Assembly: GCA_900404475.1 (NCBI GenBank)
Contig: OUQQ01000425.1
Span: forward strand, 1-34,108
Direction of reading: 5' to 3'
Source of the DNA: Spongospora subterranea
Taxonomy: Eukaryota; Endomyxa; Phytomyxea; Plasmodiophorida; Plasmodiophoridae
Length of the DNA: 34,108 nucleotides
How positions within the stretch are numbered: the first letter of the stretch is position 1; each line of letters begins with the position of its first letter. The position numbers and the translations under genes were made by a program. The notes under the pieces were generated by a model that searched no databases, was not told where the DNA came from, and was given only the letters and a program-made list of their open reading frames with translations. Positions 1 to 10,219 of this stretch are shown here, in pieces.

Positions 1-13
1 CGGGTTGGCGTAA

Positions 14-323
14 ATCCACAAGCACGCGGTGGGACGTCCAATCTCCAGCAATGGATTTTTAGAACAACGTCGATCCAACGATATTATAGAGTTTATGAAG
101 GGGCGTATGACCATTTATGGTGTAACCGTTGTATGAAAACAACTATCGCATTAATGAGATATTCAGAACGTTATACTATCCCTTTGACTTATCAACTCAT
201 CAACTCGGAAGTCTCACGTTGGCAATTGCCCTATTAAGTCATTGTCGTGACGCCGACATGCGTTCTATCATCACAAGAGACGGCAGACTCTTAGCAAATC
301 CTTGCACAGTTTATGAAGAATGA
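14..323 (+). pseudogene. Frameshifted coding fragment, function not recognised
   Basis: Two overlapping open frames read as one protein-like stretch of about 100 residues if a single-base shift near 129-136 is allowed. The first frame opens after a TAA at 11-13 and closes at a TGA at 134-136. The second runs to a TGA at 321-323. The first half is polar and charged (motif NDIIEFMKGRM); the second holds a hydrophobic patch (LTLAIALL) followed by RSIITRDGRLL. No ATG opens the second frame, so it is either an exon or a broken gene whose 5' end lies outside the window. I do not recognise the family. The composition looks coding, but the call is weak. Confidence 0.3.
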
Positions 324-1089
324 AAAAGCATACAATCCTTTGGTCTTGCTTCTTCATCAATAGACGCTGAAAACAAGAAACTTTATATTTTATACCTTCA
401 AGGTTGTGTCAACCCCCTCCCAGAATGTGTCTAAAGCCCTCAGCCTGTCTCTTTCAACGCCCAGAGCGGCATGTGTGTTCAATCGGGTACACTTTATGAA
501 AGAGCATAAACCTGTCGTTTCTGAGATGTTCTGAAACATTGAGCAACCGCCAGTGGTGGCCCTCACCCCAGTCTAAATTGGATATTTCTTCCTTTTTAGC
601 TCGGTGATGAAAACACTACGCCACAACGGTTGTTGCCATACGCGGGTCTCAACAGAGTTTCAAGGCGGGACCAAACTGAAAACTTCGTCAATGGTACAGT
701 ACCTTCCAGCTGGGCCCACAGACAGGTCTTCGGCTTTTTTGAAAATGGTCGAGATATGTGCTGATAACGGGAAAGTCCACGAATCAATAAATTCGTGTAT
801 GGTCAGCTTGAAAGTGATTAACCTCTTACATTTGCCCGGATATCGAGAACTGATTCTGAAAGTACGTAAATCAGGACTTTCAAAATGATAGTAAAATGAT
901 GATGTTTTACGTAGGGTTTTGTTGTTGCAAAACGACGACGGAACAAGAGCTCTTTAGGCTCGCTGTCATTGATTGCAACCATCCGGCACTGTATCGAAAG
1001 CGAAATCATAGCTTTTTTCGCTAAACTAGTTGAAGCGTTTATATGATTGATAGCCATGGATGATCGAGGGAGTATTGGCTGCTAGCAGA
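324..1089. other. Intergenic, no supported gene
   Basis: Short open frames occur on both strands, for example 604-888 plus and 818-1057 minus. None shows recognisable domains, and none is long enough to stand out. This is the 3' flank of the minus-strand COA1-like gene. Confidence 0.5.
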
Positions 1090-1990
1090 CTATCTTTCTT
1101 GAACATCGAATTTGATTCGTGATCGATTCAGGTCCAATTCGAGAGCAGAGTAAGTATATAGCCAAGGTGATGAATCGGTGGCGCGAACAGCCTGAACGAC
1201 AGCTGTTCCCGAGGAGCGTGACCCTTGAAGCGGAATGCGCACGTTGATCACGCCGCCTGTGATGGTGCCTTTCATTTGTGCATTGGACTTGACAGGAGCG
1301 CCCAGCGAATTTATTACAGTCCTGAAAATACAGTTTAAATTTGTAAAACCATGTTAGATAGGCAGACAGCTGACGAATGAATGCAATCCGCTAAATAAAA
1401 TGCATCAAGGCATACAGCCGAACCGAAACAGTTTAGTCGTGGCAAAACAGATCATTGAGCAAACAGAAAACGAAACAGCTGTTGAAGAATTCACAGTGAT
1501 TGAAAACAAGGCACTTGGTATTCAGGCAAAAGCAAGAACACTCCCAAACCAATCAGGAACAAAAAAATGCAGAATTTTTGCAGTCCAGAAATGAGATGAG
1601 GGATTGTGTACCCAAATGTCCATGAAAACTCACGAAATTTCTTAAAATTGGTCAAAAAATGAAAATGCCCAAAGATCAACAAGATACAACAATGTCTCAC
1701 ATGTTTGATCTGATGTTGGAGAGAAGACGACGACCAGTCATTCCACCACGTTTAACAAAATTAAAGATGTAAAGTGCGCCCATGACAACCGTTAGACCAA
1801 CAGCCGTGTTTCCGAGGAAACGGAATGCTTTTGAGCGCGGTTGAGGTGTTGCTTCAAATTTCTTTGTGGCAGCGTTCCACAGCAGTGATGATCGATCAAT
1901 TGTGAGCCGGGTGCTGTCCCATGGACAGTCGATAATAATTGATTCTGGATCAACGGAGACGGAGGCAACATGACCGATAACCGTCTTCAT
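1090..1990 (-). CDS. COA1-like inner-membrane protein B, two exons (1990-1701, 1321-1090)
   Basis: Two minus-strand open frames join cleanly across a 379-base intron (1700-1322) with donor GTGAGA and acceptor TTTTCAG after a pyrimidine-rich tract. The join completes an ATG codon and gives 173 residues ending in TAG. One membrane segment lies near residues 58-79 and is followed by basic residues. The soluble part then shows the pattern typical of the COA1/TIM21-like fold: a helix ending in an SLGAPVK motif, a strand region VINVRIPLQG, a SRSSG turn, and a W followed by a hydrophobic ALELDL strand. COA1 proteins sit in the mitochondrial inner membrane and help early cytochrome c oxidase assembly; human COA1 is 146 residues. 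The 57-residue N-terminal extension before the membrane segment is unusual. The start ATG follows TTTTGTAG directly, so this position could be a splice acceptor instead. Confidence 0.6.
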
Positions 1991-2574
1991 CTACAAAACA
2001 CGGTTAAGAATCTGGAAGTTACGAGAAGTGGGTAGTAGCTCATGTCCTGAACGAAAAACATTTTCTAGTTCAACAGTACGCAAAATAACTCAAAAGTCAG
2101 TTTTGACAATGCCATTATGAACGAGCGCAAGATGCTGGCGTGACTAACAAATTTCAATAACGGTGATGGTCCGGCAACTTTCAACGCGTACGGTTGGTTT
2201 GCAATTATCACGGCGCAGTTGTAGTAAATATTTTGGTGGGATAATAGTGGTTTTGAAGTTAAAAACATCAATCAAGCATGTTGAGAAAAATTATCAAAGA
2301 CTTGGCGAAACAATACTGATAAAAAATCTACCTCAAAGCCTATCAAGGATACGCCTGTAGTGGGGTCAATATGGGTGGATACACGAGGGTACCGTGTCGA
2401 GTACGGCCCTGGACCAAGATGGTTTTCTAAGCGTGAACACGAATTGACAGACGAAAGGACATCAACCACAGCCGAATCGCTTGAGTCCATGGTCAGAAGC
2501 CACCATTTTGCTGCCGCTGCCAGCCCAATTGAACCGACACCTATCACAGCCCATCGACCGGTTGACAATATCAT
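1991..2574 (-). CDS. COA1-like protein A, likely two exons (2574-2317, 2143-1991), in-frame TGA
   Basis: The first exon starts at ATG 2574. It encodes a membrane segment (AVIGVGSIGLAAAAKWWLL), a helix, an HLGPGPY motif matching the LGPP/LGAP signature of COA1 proteins, and the first strand of the core (SLIGFEV). Two phase-0 donors are possible (after 2332 or after 2317). The 2317 site gives the better length match. A phase-0 acceptor TTAG places exon 2 at 2143-1991, which continues the expected strand, turn and strand pattern (LALVHN, then VELENVF). The total is about 136 residues, close to the family's usual length. Codon 2092-2090 is TGA, exactly where the neighbouring paralogue and human COA1 carry Trp. 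Either the gene is dead, the base is wrong, or UGA is read through. The stop TAG touches the ATG of gene B. Confidence 0.45.
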
Positions 2575-3121
2575 AACGTAAAGTCGTCCGGGCACCCGCT
2601 AATGTAACTCAGTGTACGCAAGACGCACTAAGATAATGTGCGACGCAAGCCATTACGCCATGAAACTGAGGCCATAAATCTCAACCGGGTTATTCAACCA
2701 GGATGAGCATAGATGAGCATACTGAGTACTGACAGCATCGTCTTAGGTTTCCTGCTCTTTATGTCTCTCACTGATTCGAATTTCTACTCAATAAGAAATA
2801 TTTCCATTAGGCAAAAATCACAACACGAGAGAAGTGGTGTATAGTCGACCTTTAAGACCTGCGTCTGAGTGTGCATCATCGTTCCATGTTTACAACTTCA
2901 ATCCATCGGCGCACAGTATCTATATGTAGAATCATAGACTATGAAGAAGGCTCATTGTCAGTAGGAATATATCAAACTGAACACTTTTAATGGTCAAAGC
3001 TTGAAATAGTTCTCATATATACATGTCATGATATTGATGGGATTTTTGCAACAACGACAGATTCGTTGCTTATGAAACCAATAACTGACTATTCGTTTCA
3101 GCGGTTTCATCGTCATTTTTG
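2575..3121. other. Intergenic, presumed 5' flank of the COA1-like pair
   Basis: No coding frame is supported here. The stretch is AT-rich and ends at the 25-bp tandem repeat. Confidence 0.5.
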
Positions 3122-3296
3122 CCTTTTACGTCACATGTAGCTTCGTCCTTTTACGTCACATGTAGCTTCGTCCTTTTACGTCACATGTAGCTTCGTCCTT
3201 TTACGTCACATGTAGCTTCGTCCTTTTACGTCACATGTAGCTTCGTCCTTTTACGTCACATGTAGCTTCGTCCTTTTACGCTACTTGTAGCTTTGT
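3122..3296 (+). repeat. 25-bp tandem repeat, 7 copies
   Basis: Seven head-to-tail 25-bp units start at 3122, 3147, 3172, 3197, 3222, 3247 and 3272. The first six are identical; the last is diverged (ACGCTACTTG in place of ACGTCACATG). Each intact unit carries TTACGTCA, an ATF/CREB-type bZIP half-palindrome, overlapping a CACATG E-box-like hexamer. The array lies just upstream of the receptor-RGS pseudogene, so a former regulatory role is possible but not shown. Confidence 0.95.
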
Positions 3297-3324
3297 CAAA
3301 ACATTTCAACAATACCGAACCTAA

Positions 3325-4916
3325 ATGGTCTTCCTCATCTTCATCATCGTCTGTGTCAATTTCATGTCATTACTTTGGGAAATATTATTAACAAGCACCT
3401 TCCATATATATATATATCGGATCTCTGCAGTTGCTTTTTCTCGCATGGACGTTAGCGATGTCAAACTGCCTGGTTTGGACTTGTACAGCACGAGCGCAAT
3501 GCAGACTGAAAGCTGTCGGATGCTTGTTCATGTTGCAACCAGAGCGGTGTATTGGACAGCGATTGGGAGGAGGGTCGACCAAGAAGCTGTGCCTTGTTCG
3601 TGATAGGGCATACGTGGCCAGCTTCGTATCTACCTTTTAGACCTATTTCTGTAGAATCCTCATATGGATATTGAGCGTTTCTTCGTTTTGAGTGATGATT
3701 CCCATGATCCTTTACTTTCAGCACCATAAAGTTCCTGTTATCCAAGCTCGAATGCCGCTGTGAACTTTCTTGTCGTATTCTTTATCGCCATCAACTTCAT
3801 TAATTTTGGTATCTGGAACAGGTCGATTGCTTTCCAATAGTATTTGTCGCCCACACATATCTGGCTTCGATCGCCGTTGTCGGATTGATTTCCGCTATGC
3901 CGCCAATTTCTGGATGCACCGAATCCAGCAGGCAAAACTGCGATTGAAAGCCGAATCTAACATCAGCGTTCATTTGGAGATCGTGGTGCCCCGAATGGGA
4001 TCGCGGAAGTCGCCAAAACCCGATTGAAACAGTCTGATATTTGGTTTCCTCATCATCGGCTCATTTTATCGAATTCATGAGTCCCGTATGGGTTATTAGT
4101 TTTATGCTGGTGAGTTATGTCCGGCATAAACCAGATGAGTGTGAATTTGTCGCCGAAGAGATTGCCTGGCTTGGATTCTGGGTCTGCAAGTGGCTTTTTT
4201 TGAAGTTGAGGGGATCATCCGACGGGTTCCATATCCGTTGGGAGATCGTGATCAGTATCAGGGTGACGATTCTGATCGGCACTCTATGGTTTATCCAAAG
4301 TGTCTGGGACCTACCGTACACAATGAACGTTCCATTGACGTCGTTGGTTCTTTGAAGTTTTTACAAACAAACGTCCTTCTGTCGTTGGTTCTGCCACTTC
4401 GCTGGTTCCAGCGCCAAGTTGAAACAGTGGATACGGATCCGACTATTACGTTGTCGATTATTTTTCATCGACCTGGCCCTCTAACCCAACTACCTAGGGA
4501 CGTTCCTGGCATCTGAGTTCAGTGTCGAGAATCTGTATATCTTGTTATCTGTTAACCAAGATGAAGAATCAGTACTCCGCCGCAGCAACTCCTGGAGATC
4601 GATTATTGGCGATCCGATCAAGGAAATCACTTTTAGTCTGGAGAGACCTCTCAGGTGACGATTCCAACGCAGCATTTGTCATCAATCCGATTGCGAAAAC
4701 GGTTCAAGAGATAATTCAGATTGATCTGTTCAGTCGTCCCCGTTCGCGATCAATATCGGCTCGGGTTCCAGAGAATGATGAAAAAAAGTTGCTTTTCCGG
4801 ATCTGGAAACCTTCGATGAAGTCATGGCAGAAATCACTTTATTATTGGATGACCCATTTCATCGATTCTACCAATCGAAGGCTTGGACTTTATCTAGTTT
4901 TGTCTGTGAACTATAG
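3325..4916 (+). pseudogene. 7TM receptor with C-terminal RGS domain, frame-broken
   Basis: Several hydrophobic segments appear in order but in different frames: VFLIFIIVCVNFMSLLW (from 3325), LLFLAWTLAMSNCLVW (from 3431), NFLVVFFIAINFINFGIW (about 3760-3820), a VAHTYLASIAVVGLISAM segment (about 3845-3900), SPVWVISFMLVSYV (about 4080-4125) and a last set to about 4320 with an LRGSSDGFHIRWEI loop. They are followed at 4503 by FLASEFSVENLYIL, the hallmark start of an RGS domain, then an INPIAKTVQEII stretch, and at 4797-4890 by DLETFDEVMAEI with DPFHRFYQS, the end of an RGS domain. RGS domains speed GTP hydrolysis by G-alpha; 7TM-RGS fusions are known in fungi, plants and protists. Some frame changes could be introns, since good acceptors exist at 3421-3430 and 3712-3721. 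The breaks inside the RGS domain make a pseudogene more likely. Confidence 0.6.
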
Positions 4917-5459
4917 AATTCAAAAACAGTGAAACCTAATGTGATTTCTTTGATCTCTGACAAAAAATATATCGCCCTTTTTCATTTGACAGATGCAAGC
5001 TTCGTTGTTTAAACTTCATTTTTCGCTGCAATTTCCAAGATGTCGCAGTGCCTGAAAATGGACGACTCTGCCTACTCCAGGGTGTTCCGAACAGGTTGTT
5101 TCTGATGGACCAACCTCACGATATCGGATTGAGATTGTTTTCAATAAATGACGTCGGCAACAACCAATCAGACCCATATTGGTTCTCCATTTTCCATGAA
5201 TCGCGAACTTCCACAATTACATTGAAAATTACGTGACGAAAACAGCAATCTATATAGACAACAATTGAAGAAACCCTCTACAGCAGCATTAACGAGGAGA
5301 AGCGTCTCTTGAAACATCGAACCAGGAAGGACTTCATGTCCAAACCAAGATCAGTCAAAACAAAAACAGTCTTGATTGACATTCAGCTGTTTTTGATGAT
5401 GCAAAGTGACCATCTATAAACTGCAGAACCTAACCAACTCAGACCGCAGATAGATTACA
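4917..5459. other. 3' flank of the RGS gene, diverged copy of a block seen again at 14.7 and 20.9 kb
   Basis: No gene is supported. From about 5130 the DNA aligns by eye with the repeated blocks at 14742 and 20896: a short frame with DQTNTVSP-like residues in those copies, followed by the same order of AT-rich words ending in TGCAGAACC or TGCAGGAAC. This links the receptor-RGS locus to the 7TM array by ancient duplication. Confidence 0.4.
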
Positions 5460-6960
5460 CCATATTCTCCGTTTCAGTTTCGAGTGACTTCGCCAATGGC
5501 AGCGGTGTCGGTTTGCAGTTTGCTTGACCGAAATGTTCTGTTATTTGTCTGATGTCGACTTCTTGCGTCAGGACGATGCCAAACCTGGCCTTGATGATTC
5601 TTGTCTCTCATGATGAGTAGATCATCGACATGGACTTGCAGCGAGAATTATGTCGGAGCCGTTGTGTTGAAACCAGATGCAAGGAAAATGTGTGAAGACT
5701 TTGGGCTTTGAGGAGATTTCATGATGGGTATCTAAGAGAAGCACGATAGTACAGAGAGGAATTTGTGTCGTGGTAATCGATGCTGTAAATTTGGGAGTAG
5801 CTTTTGGCCACGAATCGTGCTTTGTACTTAGCTTCCCATCGGATTGCTTGTTGGTGAAGACATATCGTCCTTTGATCACGTTGTTATTGGCAGGTAAAGT
5901 TGCCAGTGTCCATGCAGATGCCTGACCGTTGCACTTCAAGAGATGCATATACACCAGAAACTACTGTCAGGAATCTGCATTGCATCGTGGAACGTTCTTT
6001 AGTACTCCAAATTGGTTAGGTGGTTCACGAAGTTGAGTTCGAATCCATGATCATCGATGATTTCATTAGGGTCATGATCGCTCGAACGCTCCTTGCTCGG
6101 GAAGAATCTATCCTCGAAAAATATATCTCTTCGTACGCTAACATTCTTGTTACTGAGTTGTTTTACGATGTAGCCCTTCTGGAAATCAGCGTAGCCTAAG
6201 AAGGTGCAACGTTCTGATGTTGACTGCAGAGATGCTCGTAGTGAGAGGTCGATGTTGGCATATACAGTAATGTCAAATGGCTTCATGAGGTTGACCATTG
6301 GCTTGCGGATCATCCATAGTTAGAAAGGTGTTTTGCACTCGGTTGCCTTGGTTGGGAGTCGATTCAACGTTTACATCGCGTACTTGACTACGTTGGGCCA
6401 GTACTCTTTTAGGGCCAATTGCCATGATTGTCTGATCCGTCCCTGGGCCATCCAATTCTTTTGGGTTATGACTGTCTTTTGATGCTTGATGTTCTTTGCA
6501 GCATTCACGCGTTCATCTCGCTATTTACATATCATATTCGCCTCCATTGTCGGTGAGAAATGTTGAATTGCTTGGTTGCGGCTAGGACTTCTTCGGGGGT
6601 TCACCCAACACAGTTAGAAAATAGACAATTGAAGGTGATGTAGTACCTATACCCGTCGTTCGCGGTTGTAAGTGAACTTTTTAGGTCAGCTGATACGATC
6701 TGGTATCTGTGCGTTGATCGAGACTCTCGCCGTTTCGGGAACGGTTGTCGTTTCGACTTCGCATGTGGACATTGTTGGCAGAAGTAACGCTCATCTGATG
6801 AAATGCTGATTCCATCGGCCTTGTGCCGACAAGTGTGAGAGGCACCTGGCCGAACGCGCTTGACAGCAATACCGTTGACTGCTGTCGTGTTGACGACGCT
6901 GCGGGCGACATGAAGTACTGCTTGCATGATGTCTGACTGGGTACAGTTTGCATGATTAAT
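5460..6960 (-). mobile_element. Ty1/copia retrotransposon remnant A (integrase to reverse transcriptase)
   Basis: Read on the minus strand, the pieces follow copia pol order in several frames. 6950-6600 holds the integrase N-terminal zinc region (CQQC) and the GYRYYITF strand before the core. 6313-5999 holds the post-integrase linker (FLGYADFQKGYIV, then RRDIFFED). 5954-5640 holds the start of reverse transcriptase (ASAWTLATLP, KGRYVF). The catalytic site appears as HVDD at 5642-5631 in place of YVDD. Frameshifts and stops separate the pieces, so no functional polyprotein remains. The 3' part of pol is missing where the element meets the RGS-gene flank near 5460. Confidence 0.8.
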
Positions 6961-7119
6961 CAGGCCGCCGACAGCTTTTCGATAAAGGATGATTCGTTTG
7001 AGTCAGATACTGAACCTGTGTTGCGTGAAATTGAGGTCGCATGTTGTTGTTCTTTGATCGAAGGAGCTCCGGAGGGATTGCATGTGATCATGATTCCTGA
7101 GTGACATTAACAGACCCGA

Positions 7120-7770
7120 CCTTCCTCCTTTTTTATGTGAAGACCTATTTTGTACTGAACTTGTCCTAACAGCTTCATCTCTTTAGGAGTTTTAAGATGC
7201 TTTCTTCAAATTCTTGTACGAGGGTCTGGTTCTTGCTGGCGAAGAGGATATAGGATGCGACGTATACATGGGGGTTGTTGGATGCCTTTAACAAAAAGGC
7301 AAGGATTTGTGAGAGTTGATTGGAAATTTGAGGAATCAAGAAAGGTGTAAGAACCAAGCTCTGCCAGCTTGTTTGAGACCATGCATAGCCTTATAAAGTG
7401 GCAGACTGACTGGTCTTTTTCGAGACCTTGCTCTTCAAATCCAGTTGGTTGGGCGAGATAGATGTCGGTATCGAGATCAGCAATTACGTATGATGTATCA
7501 ACGTCGATGTGATGCAAAAACCAGTTCGATGCCCTTAGACTTAAAGGATGCGTATAGTAATTCGGAATGCAACTCATGACGTTTGGCGAAGCCTTGGGAA
7601 ACTAGTTTCACCTTGGATCCATCAGAGTTGAGCTCAAACCTTGTAAACCCATTTGAAACCGAAGTCTTTGCGGTTTTCGGGTAGTTGTTCCAGCGTCCAG
7701 GTTTAATTGACTATTAGCGATTGATATTCAGCCTTCATCGCGGTCTTCCATTCCTTTGCGTTCTGGTTGT
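7120..7770 (-). mobile_element. Ty1/copia remnant B (reverse transcriptase fragment)
   Basis: On the minus strand the 5' end of copia reverse transcriptase is readable near 7755-7600 (WKTAMKAEYQSL, TWTLEQLPENRK, FKWVYKV). It continues in another frame at 7577-7206 (HIDVDTSYVIADLDTDIYLAQPTGFEEQG, shown here only as its recognisable core DIYLAQPTGFEE) and ends near 7130 with LLGQVQYKIGLHIKK. A stop and frameshifts break it. It lies 5' of remnant A yet covers the same RT start, so these are two separate insertions. Confidence 0.75.
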
Positions 7771-7886
7771 TGATGGCTTCGGTGTATGAAGTGGGCTCGG
7801 CGACGTTGGCGACTGTGTTGTTAATCGATGACGTCGGATTTAATCGTCTTCCTGTTCATGTTGATGATGGTCGAGTCTGCCCCATG

Positions 7887-8010
7887 ACTTGTACTCGATA
7901 TGGTTCATGTCTCATTAGATACTTTCAATACACGACTCATGCGTACCGTCCGAACTGGGCAAATACTCAGTTCGGACAACGTCTATTTGCCCAAGCATCA
8001 TTTGGTCACC
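7887..8010 (+). repeat. LTR-like repeat, left copy (gypsy 1)
   Basis: This segment (ACTTGTACTCGATATGG, then CATTAGATA, then GCGTACCGTCCGAACTGG) matches 9187-9290 (AACTGTACTCGTTGTGG, CATTAGATA, GCGTACCGTACAACTGG) in the same order. The two copies bracket a deleted gypsy element, as expected for LTR fragments. The boundaries are estimates. Confidence 0.45.
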
Positions 8011-8164
8011 AATCCAGTGACAGGTGGTCGGAACAAAGAATTGTTTCGTCCGCCGATCTTACTTCCACCTTGCTACTTCTAATCATTCTCTTTCTTCACA
8101 TCACTAAATTATCATCTATAATGTTCCGCCTATTTTCGTTAGCTTCACCTGATCATATTTTCTA

Positions 8165-8295
8165 GCTTCGCATCTCTAAATCTCATCTACCTTCGAAATT
8201 CTGAATCTCATATACCTTTGCGTCTCTAAATTCATCTACCTTTGCGTTTCTGAATCTCATCTCCTTCGCATGTTTAAGTCTTATCTACCTTTCCG
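8165..8295 (+). repeat. Imperfect ~28-30 bp tandem repeat
   Basis: About five degenerate units are built on TCTCATCTACCTTTGCGTTTCTAAA-like words. They lie in the 5' end of the gypsy 1 remnant. Confidence 0.7.
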
Positions 8296-9186
8296 ACAAA
8301 CCGTCATGACGACTGTGGATTCTGATACCACCGGTCAGAGACAGGAGAAGGAGCGTTGTCTCAGTATTGTGGTGGCTCTCATTCCATCGATCACTGTCCC
8401 GCTTGGCGCAAAAGGACAAATACAATGCAATTAATTCTAACTATCCCCCTTTTTCTTCTTTCTCTACCTTTCCACCTTTCCATTTGATTTACTCGCAAGG
8501 ACATGTTCTCGCATTTGCAGCTCTCATCTTCTAATGGATAGCTGGGCTTGGTAAAACTTGATGAATACCGCTTTTTCTTCTAAATATATTGTCGTGTTCC
8601 AACGCATCCATCCGCCTCTTACCGTATCTAGTTTCACCAGACATGGTATCCTCCTCACACCCGAATCTGAGTTCCTTCACCTTCCAGTCGGTGTAGATCA
8701 TTGTCGCACTTCTGTTTTACTCGTTGATAACTTGTCTTTTCCCGTCATTTTTGGGATATTCGTTGGTAGTAGAACAAAATGCTTCTATTAATTGGACTTC
8801 CCGCTGCATGGGATTTCCCACGCCAATCACAGAAGCAAACCCTTCCAACGCCCACCGGTGTCTCATTATCAAGATCGTACCATGGATTTTCCATTGTCAC
8901 CATACCTGCGACAATGTGCAATTTCTGATGTTTTCGATGAAAAAATGGCCGACTGCCTACCACATCATCGCAGCTATGACTGTTATAGATTTTCAACCTG
9001 GGTCGAGTCCTCCTATTGGGCCCATTTGTCAACTTTCCTTGCCAGAGAACGCCGCTCTCCGCGAATACATCGATTTGAATCTTCGCACAGGCTTTATTCG
9101 ATCATCTCTATCGTCTTGCAGCTCGCCAGTTATGTTTGTGCCAAAAAAGGATAAACTATCTTTACGCGTATGTGTGGATACTGTCA
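8296..9186 (+). mobile_element. Ty3/gypsy remnant 1 (gag end to start of RT)
   Basis: Broken plus-strand frames carry the end of gag, a decayed protease region (about 8540-8800), and then the start of gypsy reverse transcriptase: ALREYIDLNLRTGFIRSS, SSPVMFVPKKD and LRVCVD (9050-9180). The RT stops exactly where the right LTR-like copy begins (about 9187). RT core, RNase H and integrase are missing, which indicates a large internal deletion. Confidence 0.7.
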
Positions 9187-9290
9187 TGAACTGTACTCGT
9201 TGTGGTTGATGTGACATTAGATATCATCAATAAACAACACAAGCGTACCGTACAACTGGACCCAAAGCATCACTTGTTCCATTAATCCCC
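9187..9290 (+). repeat. LTR-like repeat, right copy (gypsy 1)
   Basis: Diverged direct copy of 7887-8010. It directly abuts the truncated RT on the left and the tail of copia remnant C on the right. Confidence 0.45.
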
Positions 9291-9369
9291 TAACATATAC
9301 TCCCAGTTTGATGTTTGTTATCCGAGGGATGGTTTTGTTATTATTGATTCCTCACATCGCAGGTCCTAA

Positions 9370-10219
9370 CTACAGTAGTGAATAACTCTTCCAGTCGATT
9401 CATCCTTTACGATCCACCCTTCTTATTTTGTCGCATATCTTATAAAGATGAACTCAGACCCCTTTGGGCCTAATTTCTTCCTGTGCTAATCAGGTACGTG
9501 AGCGTACGCTTGGCATCCGAACAATTTGATGGGTCTTCAGGGTGTTAGTTCCTCCTGCCCATCTCTCATAAGGAGATTGGTTGGCCTTCGTGGGCTGTAG
9601 TTGGTAGGCGGTTTGTAATGTGGGCGGCGGCGGCGCTCACTGCATACTCCCAGTATGTGTATGAAAGTCCAGCATGATGAAGCATTGCTCGTGAGCGGAT
9701 CGCTAATGTCCTGAGCATACGGTGAGCCAACCCATTTTGTGTTGGAATATTACGGGTCGGCTTGCATAGGGATGAGAGGAACTGTGGAATTGACATCAAT
9801 GCGCCATCATTATCGGCGTAGAGCACGGCAGCAAAATTTCCGGTGTAGTTTTCATACCATGGCGAAGCAGGCTTTGAGGCTTTCGACGGCTTGATCCTTT
9901 GTGGTTAGGTAGAATACACTAACAAACCCAGATACTCGTCAATTACTGACATTGCGTGATAATTGTCTTGCATGCTTGTTGCTTGCTTGGAACCACAATG
10001 GTCCACACGAGGACGCGGCCGAGTTTCTTGCAGCTTTGCGAGTCCGGGCGTGTTTTGAATTTCAATCGGGTCATGTTTTGCAATAGCAGATGATTTATGC
10101 GATTCGGTTGACGCAGCAGAAGTGATGATCTTGCCCATTGTTCTGTGATTCTTCAACATCTCAGATATGAATGCAAGTGCCGCCTGCCCCAAGTGGAACT
10201 TTATTGAACGGAGTATCAC
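9370..10219 (-). mobile_element. Ty1/copia remnant C (integrase region)
   Basis: The minus strand reads in copia order. 10219-9905 holds the pre-integrase part and the first catalytic strand region (VDHCGSKQATSM, AMSVIDEYLGLL). 9826-9566 holds the second half of the core (YADNDGALMS, IPTQNGLAHRMLRTLAIR, YWEYAV, ITNRLPTTAHEG). 9560-9380 holds the following linker (SPYERWAGG, EFIFIRYATK, GWIVKDESTGRV) with a frame change and stops. The DNDGA motif shows the catalytic Asp kept but the usual NGGE changed. Gag, protease and RT are absent. Confidence 0.75.

Noticed and set aside
604..888. 94-residue plus-strand open frame
   Set aside because: No domain, membrane segment or conserved neighbour. Its length is within chance for this region.
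2360..2581. 73-residue plus-strand frame
   Set aside because: Antisense shadow of the first exon of COA1-like A.
3401..3420. Functional TATA box in the ATATATATAT run
   Set aside because: A simple dinucleotide run inside the presumed coding or intron part of the 7TM-RGS gene. No independent support.
4503..4916. UGA read as Trp in the RGS pseudogene, where the in-frame stops between the two RGS ends are all TGA
   Set aside because: The conserved RGS middle (INPIAKTV) lies in a different frame in all copies, so those TGA codons are not in the coding frame.
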